A stretch of 64,000 bases of DNA from the NCBI RefSeq assembly GCF_002950945.1, contig NZ_CP012673.1:4525001-4589000 (forward strand), read 5' to 3'. This document shows positions 17,049 to 25,297 of the stretch, piece after piece. The stretch's first letter is position 1. Each line of letters starts with the position of its first letter. Source of the stretch: Sorangium cellulosum. Lineage in GTDB: Bacteria; Myxococcota_A; Polyangia; Polyangiales; Polyangiaceae. A program made the translations under genes and the position numbers. The notes beneath the pieces are model-generated. The model searched no databases, was not told where the DNA came from, and saw nothing but the letters and a program-made list of their open reading frames with translations.

Positions 17049-18190
17049 GGTGTCCCCTTGCTTGTTCCTGTGAATGCGCCTGCGCGCGCGCCGCGCGCGG
17101 ATCGCCAACCGACGAGCAGCTGCCAGACCAGGTGTCGATCCGGCCCTTCGCCCTGCCAGGCGGTCGGCAGCCGCCGGATCTCGATGCCGGAGAGCCCGGC
17201 CTCCTCGGCGAAGCGCCGGAGGTCGTCCGGAGCGAAGCCGAGCCAGATGTCCGCTTCCTGTTCCCGCAGGGCGCGGTCCTGGTGCGCCTCGTAGTCGAGC
17301 ACGCACACCGCGCCGCCGCGGGCGTGCGGGGCGTCGTCGCCGTGGCCGGGCGAGGCGGGCCGCGCGAGCTCGACGAGCGCCCGCATCGCCCTGGCCGGCT
17401 GCGGCGCGTGGTGCAGCACCCGCGCCGCGAAGACCACGTCGGCGCCGCGCGCGAGGGCCTGGCCGGCCTCGGGCGGCGGGTCGCCGAGCGCGCGGGCCAC
17501 CGCCCGGACCACCTCGAGGCCGTCGATCTCGCCGCACACGAGCTCGACGTTCTCCAGGCTGCGCCGCCGCAGGCGTTCCCCCGCGAGCTGCAGCTGAGCG
17601 CTCGCGCGATCGAGCGCGACGACACGCTCGAAGACGGGGGACAGCACCTCGAGCAGCGCCCCGTCGCCCGTGCCCGCGTCGACCGCCAGCCGCCGGTGGG
17701 GCAGGAGGGGGGCGAGCGCCGCGAGGTAGGCGGCGAGCTCCGACGGCGGCCCCGGGCGCAGCGGCCGCCCGCCGCGCGCGAAGAACTCGCGGGTCTCGGC
17801 GTCCCGCGCGGCGAGCACCTCCTCGATGCGCGCGAGCGTCCCGTCCGCCGCGCAGGCCCGCTGGCCCGCGCGGACGGCGTCGTCCACCACCGGGTCGGTG
17901 GTGGCGCGCGGATCCAGGCGGAGCAGCGTCCACGTGCCCTGGCGCCGCGCGAGCAGGAGGCCCGCCTCGCGGAGCGCGGCCGCGTGGCGCGAGATCTTCG
18001 GCTGCCCCTCGCGAAGCAGCTCGGCCAGCTCCCCGACGGCGAGCTCTTCCGCCGCCGCCAGGCCGAGCAGCCGCACCCGCACGGGATCGGCGAGGAGCCG
18101 GTACAGCTCACATCGAGCCACCGCCTCTACAGGCTGGGCAGAAGGCTCCTCGAGCGCGACCACGGGGAATCTATATGCGTCGATGCGCAT
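17045..18190 (-). CDS. ArsR-family regulator fused to a methyltransferase domain (SahR-like)
   Basis: A 381-residue protein. Residues about 15-95 are an ArsR-type winged helix (LYRLLADPVRVRLLGLA, VGELAELL, QPKISRHAAALREAGLLLARRQG). Residues about 150-290 are a class I SAM-binding fold with motif I AVDAGTGDGALLE and post-motifs CGEIDGLEV and ADVVFAARVLHHAP. No metal-binding Cys typical of ArsR sensors is seen in the recognition helix. ArsR-methyltransferase fusions next to ahcY correspond to SahR-type regulators of the SAM cycle, where the methyltransferase fold is thought to sense SAH/SAM. Here the gene overlaps ahcY by 4 bases. The ATG at 18190 lies inside a 40-base palindrome and has no ribosome site, so a leaderless message or the in-frame GTG at 18163 are alternatives. 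Autoregulation is likely. Confidence 0.85.
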   Translation of the reverse strand: MRIDAYRFPVVALEEPSAQPVEAVARCELYRLLADPVRVRLLGLAAAEELAVGELAELLREGQPKISRHAAALREAGLLLARRQGTWTLLRLDPRATTDPVVDDAVRAGQRACAADGTLARIEEVLAARDAETREFFARGGRPLRPGPPSELAAYLAALAPLLPHRRLAVDAGTGDGALLEVLSPVFERVVALDRASAQLQLAGERLRRRSLENVELVCGEIDGLEVVRAVARALGDPPPEAGQALARGADVVFAARVLHHAPQPARAMRALVELARPASPGHGDDAPHARGGAVCVLDYEAHQDRALREQEADIWLGFAPDDLRRFAEEAGLSGIEIRRLPTAWQGEGPDRHLVWQLLVGWRSARGARAGAFTGTSKGTP

Positions 18191-18206
18191 GGATGCAAAT
18201 AGATTC
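18167..18206 (-). promoter_or_regulatory. Palindrome over the start of the ArsR-methyltransferase gene, candidate SAH operator
   Basis: Perfect 8-base arms GAATCTAT (18167-18174) and ATAGATTC (18199-18206) flank a core containing the palindrome ATGCGCAT (18183-18190). It covers the proposed start codon and is unusually AT-rich for this genome. It is the natural binding site for the regulator encoded immediately downstream. The half-site was not matched to a published motif. Confidence 0.6.
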
Positions 18207-18362
18207 GTCTGGCGCGGATGTGCCGTTTCCCGGCCGCTCGTCCGCACGCGGGTGTGGCACGTCGGTACGCCGGCACAGTACGCCGAAGCACCGCTGGCAC
18301 GGCGCGACGGCACGACGCCACGACACCTCTGCCCTGCTCGGATCCGCGCCGATGGGGTGCGT

Positions 18363-18395
18363 CCTCGGCGCGCCGCGACCGGCGGCGTGCCGAGG
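18363..18395 (-). terminator. Strong 13-bp hairpin after the M16 protease gene
   Basis: Arms 18363-18375 and 18383-18395 pair over 13 bases with a single wobble/mismatch position and a 7-base loop. On the minus strand it starts 15 bases after the M16 stop codon, separating the ppiD-M16 unit from the SAH unit. There is no T tract, as is common at high GC. Confidence 0.7.
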
Positions 18396-18409
18396 AGCGG
18401 CCGCGCGGC

Positions 18410-19705
18410 TCAGCCGAACGAGCGGACGGCCTTCTCGAGCTTCGCTTCCTCGGCGGAGCGGAGCAGGCCGACGGCGACGACGGTGAGGCGCTCCGGCCGG
18501 AACAGCGCGCGCGCGGCGTCGCGCACGTCCGCGACGGTGACGCGGGCGAGCTCCTCGTGCCGCGCCTGCGGCGTCCGGGTGATGTCCGCGAGCGCGGCGA
18601 GCCCGTAGAAGCCGGCCGTCGCCTCGGCGTCGTCGAGCATCGCCTCCACGGACCAGAGGTGGCGATCCCGCGCCTTGGCGAGCTCGTCCTCGCGCGGGCC
18701 GGCCTCGGCGAGCTCGCGGAGCAGCGCGAAGATCTCGCGGACCACCACGGTCGCGCGGTCGTGCTGCACGCCCGCGGCGATGTCGACGACCCCGTCGTCC
18801 TCGTAGGCCTCGAACATCCCCGACACGTCGTAGCAGAGGCCCAGCCGGTCGCAGATCCGCTCGTACAGCCGCGTCGACATGCCGTCGTCGAGCACGCGCA
18901 GCAGCATCTCCACGGCGGGCTCGCGCGGATCGCGCTCGCTCACGCCGCGGAACGCGATCCTGAGCTCGGTCTGGCTCGACTGGTTCTCCACGAAGCGGAA
19001 CCTCGGCTTCTTCTGCCCGTTCGGCGGCGGCGTGGCGGGCACGAGCTCGCCGCGCGGCATCGCGCCGAAGTGCCGCTCGAGGCCCCGCGCGCAGGCGTCC
19101 AGATCGAACCGCCCCGCCACGCAGAGCACCGCGTTCGCGGTCGTGTAGTGCCGGGCGTGGTGCGCGCGCAGCATCGGCTCGTCGAAGCGATCGAGCGCGT
19201 CGATGTCCCCCGTGATCGTGAAGCCGAGCGGGTGGCGCTCGTACATGAGCGCGCGGGCGTTGTTGTCCGCGTCGATGTCGCGCCCCTCGTCGTCGAGGTC
19301 CTCGAGGATCTCCTCGCGCACGATGCCGCGCTCGACCTCGATCGCGGTGAAGCGGGGCGACGTCGCGACCTCGCCGAGCAGCGCGAGCACCGGGTCCAGG
19401 TTCGCCGGCGGCACGGAGATGCTCATCACGCCGTGATCGACGTGGGTCGCCGCGTAGAGCGTCCCGCCGAGGCGCTCGAAGGCGAGCGCCTGCGCGTGGG
19501 CCGACGGCATCGTCGGCGTCCCCCGGAAGACCATGTGCTCCAGGAAGTGGGAGATCCCGTTGTTCTGCGGGGTCTCGAACCGCGACCCGACACGCAGGTA
19601 GAGCGACGCGACCGCCCGGTGCACGTGCGGCTGCGGGACGAGCACGGCTTTCAGGCCGTTGGGAAGGAGGACGTCCTTCGCGTCATGCAGCGGGGACGAC
19701 GTCAT
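18410..19705 (-). CDS. M16 family zinc metallopeptidase
   Basis: A 431-residue pitrilysin/insulinase-type peptidase with the inverted zinc motif HFLEH (in GISHFLEHMVFRGT, residues about 50-65) and the downstream acidic helix EVERGIVREEILEDLDDE that supplies the third ligand. The C-terminal half is the second, non-catalytic M16 domain. Length matches processing-peptidase-like bacterial M16B proteins (about 400-450). No signal peptide, so probably cytoplasmic. The ATG at 19705 overlaps the TGA of the upstream peptidyl-prolyl isomerase gene (ATGA), so the two are coupled. That suggests joint handling of misfolded or short peptides; this is inference. Substrate unknown. Confidence 0.93.
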   Translation of the reverse strand: MTSSPLHDAKDVLLPNGLKAVLVPQPHVHRAVASLYLRVGSRFETPQNNGISHFLEHMVFRGTPTMPSAHAQALAFERLGGTLYAATHVDHGVMSISVPPANLDPVLALLGEVATSPRFTAIEVERGIVREEILEDLDDEGRDIDADNNARALMYERHPLGFTITGDIDALDRFDEPMLRAHHARHYTTANAVLCVAGRFDLDACARGLERHFGAMPRGELVPATPPPNGQKKPRFRFVENQSSQTELRIAFRGVSERDPREPAVEMLLRVLDDGMSTRLYERICDRLGLCYDVSGMFEAYEDDGVVDIAAGVQHDRATVVVREIFALLRELAEAGPREDELAKARDRHLWSVEAMLDDAEATAGFYGLAALADITRTPQARHEELARVTVADVRDAARALFRPERLTVVAVGLLRSAEEAKLEKAVRSFG

Positions 19706-21513
19706 TCCCCCTCGTCGCCCGGCGGCAGGTCCGGCATGCCCGAACCGTCGTCGCTCGGCTTCGGCTCCTTGAGGAGCGCCTGGTCGTACTTCAGCTCGCT
19801 GCCGATGGTCGACTTCAGCCGCCGCATGTACCCGATGAGCGCGTCGTTCTGCTTCGCCGCCCGCATCGCCGCGGTGTAGAATTCCCGGTCTTTCTCCCAT
19901 TGCTCCTGGCTCGGGGAGCTCTTCTCCTTGAGCTGGATCACCGCGTAGCCGTTCTCCAGCGCCACGACGTCCTTGGGCAGATCGCCCGGCTTGTCGAGCT
20001 GGAAGGCGAGGCGCGCCGGCTCGGTGCTGTCCCGCGCGTCGGCGATGGGGGAGCCCGACACGTTGAACGGCAGGCTCGCCTCGACGGCGGGGCGATTCGG
20101 GTGGGTCGCGATCGTGTACGGCGCGCGCGCCTCGACGGCCTCCGGCTTGCCCGCTTCCTTCGCGCCCTCGCCCCCGTCGGCCTTCGCGGCGGCCGGCTGG
20201 TCCTTCGGCTTCGCGCCCGCCGCCGTGGCGGAGCGCCCCTCCGCCGCCTTCGCGGGCGTGAGCTGGGCGAGGTACGCGCTCAGCGCGTCCTCCAGCGACT
20301 TGCCCCCCGCGGCGGCGGCGAGCACCTGCTTCGCGGCCTCGGCCGCGAGCCGCTCCGCCTCGTGGGCCATGTAGAGCTCGCGCGCCGTCTCCATCCGGCC
20401 GATCTTCTCGGCGTCGGCGTCCTTCGCGATCTGCTCCAGCTTGATCACGTGGAAGCTGTCCTCGGTCTCGATGATGTCCGACACCTCGCCCGGCTTCATC
20501 GCGAGCAGCTTGTCCTCGACCGGCTTGCTGAGCCGGCCCTTGGTCACGCAGCCGAGCTCGCCGCCGCGCGACGCGCTAGGATCGTCGCTCGCGCTGCGCG
20601 CCACGTCGGCGAAGCTCTCGCCCTTCTTGAGCCGCTCGACGGCCTTCTCGATCCGCGTCCGCGCGGCGGCCTTGGCCGCCTCCGGCCCTTCCTCGGACGC
20701 CTCGGGCTTCACCTCGACCAGGAGGTCCCGCACCACCCGGCACTCCGGCTGGTACTGCGCCTTGCGCCCCTCCCAGGCCTTGTCGAGCTCCTCCTTGTTG
20801 GCGTCGGCCCAGGCCTGGATCGCCTTGTCGGAGGTGTCCACGATGAGGTCGGTGTAGAAGCGCCGGTCGAAGCGCACGTAGCTGAGCGTCCGGGTCGACT
20901 TCTCGCGCGAGAACTGCTCGAACGCCTCGCTCTCGCCCACCCGGACCCGCGCGCGGACGATGTCGCGCATCCGCGCCGCGACGAGCTCCTTCTTCTGGTA
21001 GTCGCGGAAGTCGCTCGGGCTCATCTTCGTGATGGCCCGGATCTGCTTCTCGTACTGCTTGGTGTCGAACTTGTTCGTCTGCCGGTTGCGGACGTCGAGG
21101 TAGCGGGTGAGGTCTTCCCGGAGGTTGAGGGCGTAGGCGACCTGGCGGATCTTGTCCGCGGGGAGCGAGACGTGCACCCGGCCGGCCGCGAGCTCGGCCG
21201 TGAGCTCGTCGTCCGAGACGCTGATCCCGAGGCGCTCCGCGTCCTCGTTGAGGAGCCAGCGCTCGTAGAGCCCTTCCGCCGTCAGCCGCCGGTACCCCAT
21301 CGCCCGGAGGCGGTTCTCGTCCCCGGTGCGCATGCCGAGGAGGTTCCTCGACGCGTGAAACTCGATCGAGGAGATGCAGCTGCCGCGGACCTCGACGGCG
21401 CAGGTGCTGCCGGACGACTGCACGGGGCCCGCGTTCGGGCGGAACTGGACGATGAAGACGACGGCGATCGCGATCACAATGGCGGCGCCGAAGATTTGGC
21501 TCAGTCTGTTCAC
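19702..21513 (-). CDS. Membrane-anchored PpiD/SurA-like peptidyl-prolyl isomerase
   Basis: A 603-residue protein. The GTG at 21513 is preferred as start: GGGAG lies upstream and it places the single membrane span (AAIVIAIAVVFIVQF, residues about 9-23) at the N-terminus. A SurA_N-like helical chaperone segment follows. Residues about 255-365 are a PpiC parvulin domain with ECRVVRDLLVEV, KGESFADVARSASDDPSA, GGELGCVTKG and FHVIKLEQ. The rest is helical and Ala/Lys-rich. It should fold or chaperone exported proteins on the outer face of the inner membrane, as PpiD does. The stop overlaps the start of the M16 protease gene by 4 bases. An upstream in-frame start at 21588 would add an Arg-rich extension, less likely. 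Confidence 0.88.
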   Translation of the reverse strand: MNRLSQIFGAAIVIAIAVVFIVQFRPNAGPVQSSGSTCAVEVRGSCISSIEFHASRNLLGMRTGDENRLRAMGYRRLTAEGLYERWLLNEDAERLGISVSDDELTAELAAGRVHVSLPADKIRQVAYALNLREDLTRYLDVRNRQTNKFDTKQYEKQIRAITKMSPSDFRDYQKKELVAARMRDIVRARVRVGESEAFEQFSREKSTRTLSYVRFDRRFYTDLIVDTSDKAIQAWADANKEELDKAWEGRKAQYQPECRVVRDLLVEVKPEASEEGPEAAKAAARTRIEKAVERLKKGESFADVARSASDDPSASRGGELGCVTKGRLSKPVEDKLLAMKPGEVSDIIETEDSFHVIKLEQIAKDADAEKIGRMETARELYMAHEAERLAAEAAKQVLAAAAGGKSLEDALSAYLAQLTPAKAAEGRSATAAGAKPKDQPAAAKADGGEGAKEAGKPEAVEARAPYTIATHPNRPAVEASLPFNVSGSPIADARDSTEPARLAFQLDKPGDLPKDVVALENGYAVIQLKEKSSPSQEQWEKDREFYTAAMRAAKQNDALIGYMRRLKSTIGSELKYDQALLKEPKPSDDGSGMPDLPPGDEGE

Positions 21514-21642
21514 GGAGGGCTCGCTCCCGGGGCGTGCGCCGCTCGCTCTTCGAGCGGCGTCCCGCCTTGGCGTGGCGCGGCATAGCACGGCGTCGACGGC
21601 GTGTCTTTACGGCGGTCGAGCGCGGGGTTAGGGGCTCATGCC

Positions 21643-22152
21643 ATGGCAAGCTCGAAGTCACACCTCCCTGATTGCGGCCTCTACCTCACGACCAAGCCGC
21701 TCCCCGGAAACGAGGACAAGGTGCCTGCCGGCATCATCGTCTCCTTCCACAACCACTCGGACAACGGTCTGCCGACCGTGACGACGGCCGATCACAACGT
21801 GCACAACCGCTGGCACTTCCACGGCCCTGCCGTCGCGTTCCGGGGCACGACGTGGGCGGACTCGCTGCAGCGCCTTCCCGCCGAGGGGTTCTACACGCTG
21901 CGCAAGGAGCTCTCCTTCGACGGCGGCAACTGGCCCAAGGGGACGCTGGTCCAGCTCGGCTACACGCAGTCGGGTTCGCCCATCCTGTTCATCGCCCGCG
22001 TGCGCTCGCGCCTCCAGGAGAACGACCTCTTCTTTTCCGACAAGGGCGTCGGCATCAAACGCGACCAGCTGTCGCTGCTCGAGCCGGTCTCCGTCTACGA
22101 GGAGCCGAGCGACGGCTCCGGGCACAAGCCCGACCACGCCGAGGCCCATTGA
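21643..22152 (+). CDS. Conserved-looking hypothetical protein
   Basis: A 169-residue soluble protein starting at the ATG at 21643. It has balanced amino-acid use unlike the Arg/Ala-rich shadow frames, with a His-rich patch (SFHNHSDN, ADHNVHNRWHFHGPAVAF) and a C-terminal half of alternating strands (GTLVQLGYTQSG, ILFIARVRSRL). No family is recognised; the His cluster could bind metal. It is divergent from the ppiD-like gene with a 129-base gap. Real-gene status rests on composition and a clean start; function unknown. Confidence 0.7.
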   Translation: MASSKSHLPDCGLYLTTKPLPGNEDKVPAGIIVSFHNHSDNGLPTVTTADHNVHNRWHFHGPAVAFRGTTWADSLQRLPAEGFYTLRKELSFDGGNWPKGTLVQLGYTQSGSPILFIARVRSRLQENDLFFSDKGVGIKRDQLSLLEPVSVYEEPSDGSGHKPDHAEAH

Positions 22153-22240
22153 GCTCCGAGCGCTCCCGTCCACAAGAAAACAACGGCAGGGTGGTCCTGT
22201 TTCTGTCCACGGGCACGGCGTGTGCTTGTAATTTTTCTTC

Positions 22241-22576
22241 GTGATTCGACGAAGAACCCTCACGCCGCCGTCGCTTCAGGTTCCGCCTGAGCTCTTCGCT
22301 AACCGTCGCAGGAACGCCCGCCGCGAGCTGAGCGAGCGGGTCCGCCTGGAGACCGTCGATGGCGCGGTCCCCGGATGGACCCTCAACGCCAGCGTCGGCG
22401 GGCTTCGGGTGGTGATAGAAAATTCACTCGACCCTGGTACGGAGCTAACGGTCTGGATCGACGGGGCGGCCCCGCGTTCTGGGCGGATCGTGTGGGTCCA
22501 GGACGAACCCGACGGGTCGATCGTTGGGGTTTGTTTCCTGGACGGGACGTCGAGGCCGTCGGGGCCGAGCGCGTGA
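22241..22576 (+). CDS. PilZ domain protein (candidate c-di-GMP receptor)
   Basis: A 111-residue single-domain protein starting at a GTG (22241); no in-frame ATG is better placed. It shows both c-di-GMP signature elements of PilZ: the RxxxR motif in RRNARRE (residues about 22-28) and the (D/N)xSxxG motif in NASVGGLRV about 25 residues later. The strand pattern GTELTVWIDG and RIVWVQ follows. It should bind cyclic di-GMP and act through protein partners. The window's MshEN-like protein at 1661 is another possible c-di-GMP receptor, but they are unlinked. Confidence 0.85.
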   Translation: MIRRRTLTPPSLQVPPELFANRRRNARRELSERVRLETVDGAVPGWTLNASVGGLRVVIENSLDPGTELTVWIDGAAPRSGRIVWVQDEPDGSIVGVCFLDGTSRPSGPSA

Positions 22577-22697
22577 GCGCGCAAAGACGCGCGGTGCGCG
22601 ACAAAGCGCCACAGCGTCTGTCGGCTTGACGAGATGCCCGCAATTTTGCGATGGATGGTCCTGCTGGCAGCTGGGCGTATCCGGGAACCAGCGGAAG

Positions 22698-23123
22698 ATG
22701 CCGACACCCGCGGAGATAAAGAAGGCCCTGCTCCAAGCCGGATTTGAGATCTACCGCACCCGGGGCGACGCCGTGCACGTGGCGGAGCGGGTGCGGGAGA
22801 ACCTTCTCATGGATTCCGGGATCGTCGTTGGCGCCGAGCCGCTGCGCGTCGGCTTCGTCGTACGCGCCCAGCGCAGCGACTTTCCGGGCGCGGCGGACGA
22901 GCACCTCTTCGAGCGGGCGCGCGGGCTGGCCGAGCCCGCCGTCGCGCGCGGGTATGCTGAAGGCGGGACGAACGTCCGCCCGATCCGCGACCCGGGCGAC
23001 GAGGAGCGGACGCTCGACACGTGGTGCGAGGTCCAGCTCGAGAAGCCGGTGAGCTCGCTCGAGCTCGCCGTCAGCGAGGTGGGGTTCGCCCTCTCGCTGG
23101 AGAAGACTGCCCTGCCGCGGTAA
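22698..23123 (+). CDS. Small hypothetical protein upstream of the helicase
   Basis: A 141-residue soluble protein. The ATG at 22698 is chosen because GCGGAAG lies just before it and the preceding in-frame stretch is unpatterned. The sequence reads as a compact alpha/beta protein: helix TPAEIKKALLQAGFEIYR, then HVAERVRENLLMDSGIVVG and strand LRVGFVVRAQ, ending in a LELAVSEVGFALSLEK strand-helix. No family is recognised. It ends 10 bases before the DinG-like helicase gene and is probably co-transcribed, so a nucleic-acid-related role is possible but unproven. Confidence 0.75.
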   Translation: MPTPAEIKKALLQAGFEIYRTRGDAVHVAERVRENLLMDSGIVVGAEPLRVGFVVRAQRSDFPGAADEHLFERARGLAEPAVARGYAEGGTNVRPIRDPGDEERTLDTWCEVQLEKPVSSLELAVSEVGFALSLEKTALPR

Positions 23124-23133
23124 GCGGTGGCCG

Positions 23134-25257
23134 ATGCCGTTCGACCGCGCCGCGAGCCTGCTCGGGCCTTCGGGGCCGCTCGCGCGGGGGCTCGAGGGGT
23201 ACGAGGATCGCGAGGGGCAGCTCGCCATGGCGAGCGCCGTCGAGCGGGCGCTCGAGGAGGACCGGATCCTCCTCTGCGAGGCGGGCACCGGCACGGGCAA
23301 GACGCTCGCCTACCTCGTCCCGGCGATCCTGAGCGGCCGCAAGGTCGTCGTCTCGACCGCGACGAAGGCGCTCGAGGACCAGATCTTCACGAAGGATCTG
23401 CCGCTCGTGGCCGAGCACCTCCGGCTGGACCCGCGCGCGGCGCTGGTGAAGGGGCTCGGCAACTACCTCTGCCTGCGGCGCTTCAACGAGCTGCGCCAGA
23501 GCCCGGGCGCGGGGGCGGGGACGGCGGGGCGCTCGCTGCCGCTGCTCGAGGCGTGGGCGCAGGACACCGAGATGGGCGACGTCGCCGAGCTCGCCTACCT
23601 CGCCGAGGGGGATCCGCTCTGGCGGGAGGTGGCCTCGTCGAGCGAGACGCGGCTCGGCTCCTCCTGCGACTACTACGACGACTGCTTCGTCACGAAGATG
23701 AAGCGCGAGAGCGAGGCGGCGCGCCTCCTCATCGTGAACCACCACCTCTTCTTCGCGGATCTCGCCCTCAAGATCGCCGGGGCGCGCCGCGGCTTCGCCG
23801 GCGCCGGCGCGCTGCCGCCGTACGACGCGGTCGTCTTCGACGAGGCGCACCAGCTCGAGGACATCGCGACCGGCTTCTTCGGCGTCCGCGTCTCGCGCGC
23901 GCGCGTGGATTCCATGCTGCGCGACGCGGACCGGGCGTTCATCTCCTCCGGCCTGGCCGATCGCATCCTCGGGCGGGGCGAGGGGACGGCGCTCACGGCG
24001 GTGGTGCGCGAGGCCGCGGACGCCCTGTTCGATCGGCTCGCGCGGCTCGGCGGCGCCCCGGGCGCCGGGGATCGCGGCGAGTCCCGGGTGCCGCTCGCGC
24101 GGGACGTGTGGTCCGGCGAGCTGCTCGGCGCCTACCACCGCCTGGACGACGTGCTCGAGGCGCTCGCGGGGTACGCGAGCGCGAACGCGATCAGCGAGGC
24201 GGTGCAGCTCGTCGGCAACCGCGCGGCCCAGCTCCGGGACGACGCGGCGCGGATCGTCGACCCCGCGACGAACCAGGTCACGTGGGTCGAGGTGCGGGGC
24301 CGCACGGTCTCGTTCGGCGCGTCGCCGGTCGATCTCGGGGACATGCTCCGCGAGCACGTCTTCGAGCGGATCGGCTCCGTGGTGCTGACGAGCGCCACGT
24401 TGACCACGGGCGGATCCGCCGGCTCGGGGTTCCGCTTCCTCCGGTCGCGCATGGGCCTCGACGGAGAGGTGGCGGTGCCGGTCGACGAGCTCGAGGTCCC
24501 TTCGCCGTTCGACTACCCCGCGGCCGCGCTGCTCTACACGCCGCGGGATCTGCCCGAGGCGACCGACGCGTCGTTCGTCGAGTGCGCGGCCGATCGGATG
24601 GCCGAGCTCATCGCGATCACGGGCGGCGGCGCCTTCGTCCTGTGCACCTCGAACCGCGCCATGCACGCGCTCGCCGCGGCGCTGCGCGTCCGGCTCGATC
24701 GCGCGGCCGCGGCCGCCACCGCCGCCGCCCGGGCCGGGGCGGAGGGCGGGGCAAGCGCCCGGCGGGCGCGGGCGCCGCTGCTCGTGCAGGGGGACGCGCC
24801 GAAGGGCACGCTGCTCCGCCGCTTCCGCGCCGAGCGGCACGCCGTCCTCGTCGCGACGATGAGCTTCTGGGAGGGGGTCGACGTCCCCGGCGAGGCGCTG
24901 CGCCTCGTGATCATCGAGAAGCTGCCGTTCGCGGTGCCCACCGATCCCGTCGTCGCGGCCCGGTGCGCGGCGATCGAGCAGGCCGGCGGCAACCCGTTCA
25001 TCGCCTACAGCGTCCCGCAGGCCGCGATCACCCTGAAGCAGGGCTTCGGCCGGCTGATCCGCGCGCGCACCGATCGCGGCATCGTCGCGGTCCTGGACCG
25101 CAGGATCCGCACGCGCGGCTACGGCCGCGTGCTGCTCGACAGCTTGCCCGACGCGCGGCGGACGGAGCGCCTCGAGGACGTGCGCGCGTTCTGGGCGGCC
25201 GCGGCGGCGCCGGCCGAGGGGGACCGGGCGGCGGCCCCGGACGAGCCGCCGCCGTGA
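23134..25257 (+). CDS. DinG/YoaA-type superfamily 2 DNA helicase, one iron-sulfur Cys missing
   Basis: A 707-residue XPD/DinG-family 5'-3' DNA helicase used in repair of replication-blocking structures. Motifs: Walker A EAGTGTGKTLAY near residue 50, motif Ia STATKALEDQ, DEAH box VVFDEAHQLED near 235, LTSATLTTGG, and C-terminal SFWEGVDVPG, VIIEKLPF and motif VI QGFGRLIRARTDRG. The family usually carries four Cys for a 4Fe-4S cluster. Here NYLCLRR, SSCDYYDDC supply three, and the position five residues before the SSC Cys is Arg. Cluster binding may be lost or altered. Start at the ATG at 23134, 10 bases after the small hypothetical gene; the stop is 40 bases from a convergent gene. Confidence 0.93.
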   Translation: MPFDRAASLLGPSGPLARGLEGYEDREGQLAMASAVERALEEDRILLCEAGTGTGKTLAYLVPAILSGRKVVVSTATKALEDQIFTKDLPLVAEHLRLDPRAALVKGLGNYLCLRRFNELRQSPGAGAGTAGRSLPLLEAWAQDTEMGDVAELAYLAEGDPLWREVASSSETRLGSSCDYYDDCFVTKMKRESEAARLLIVNHHLFFADLALKIAGARRGFAGAGALPPYDAVVFDEAHQLEDIATGFFGVRVSRARVDSMLRDADRAFISSGLADRILGRGEGTALTAVVREAADALFDRLARLGGAPGAGDRGESRVPLARDVWSGELLGAYHRLDDVLEALAGYASANAISEAVQLVGNRAAQLRDDAARIVDPATNQVTWVEVRGRTVSFGASPVDLGDMLREHVFERIGSVVLTSATLTTGGSAGSGFRFLRSRMGLDGEVAVPVDELEVPSPFDYPAAALLYTPRDLPEATDASFVECAADRMAELIAITGGGAFVLCTSNRAMHALAAALRVRLDRAAAAATAAARAGAEGGASARRARAPLLVQGDAPKGTLLRRFRAERHAVLVATMSFWEGVDVPGEALRLVIIEKLPFAVPTDPVVAARCAAIEQAGGNPFIAYSVPQAAITLKQGFGRLIRARTDRGIVAVLDRRIRTRGYGRVLLDSLPDARRTERLEDVRAFWAAAAAPAEGDRAAAPDEPPP

Positions 25258-25260
25258 CGT

Positions 25261-25276
25261 GCGCCGCGCGCGGCGC
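25261..25276. terminator. GC palindrome between convergent genes, possible terminator
   Basis: A 16-base perfect palindrome of GCGCCGCG and its complement starts three bases after the helicase stop, and its downstream end is 21 bases from the convergent transferase stop. The position suits a shared terminator, but the loop would have to open several pairs and there is no T tract. Confidence 0.35.
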
Positions 25277-25297
25277 GGCGGGCAGCGCCGCAGGCCG

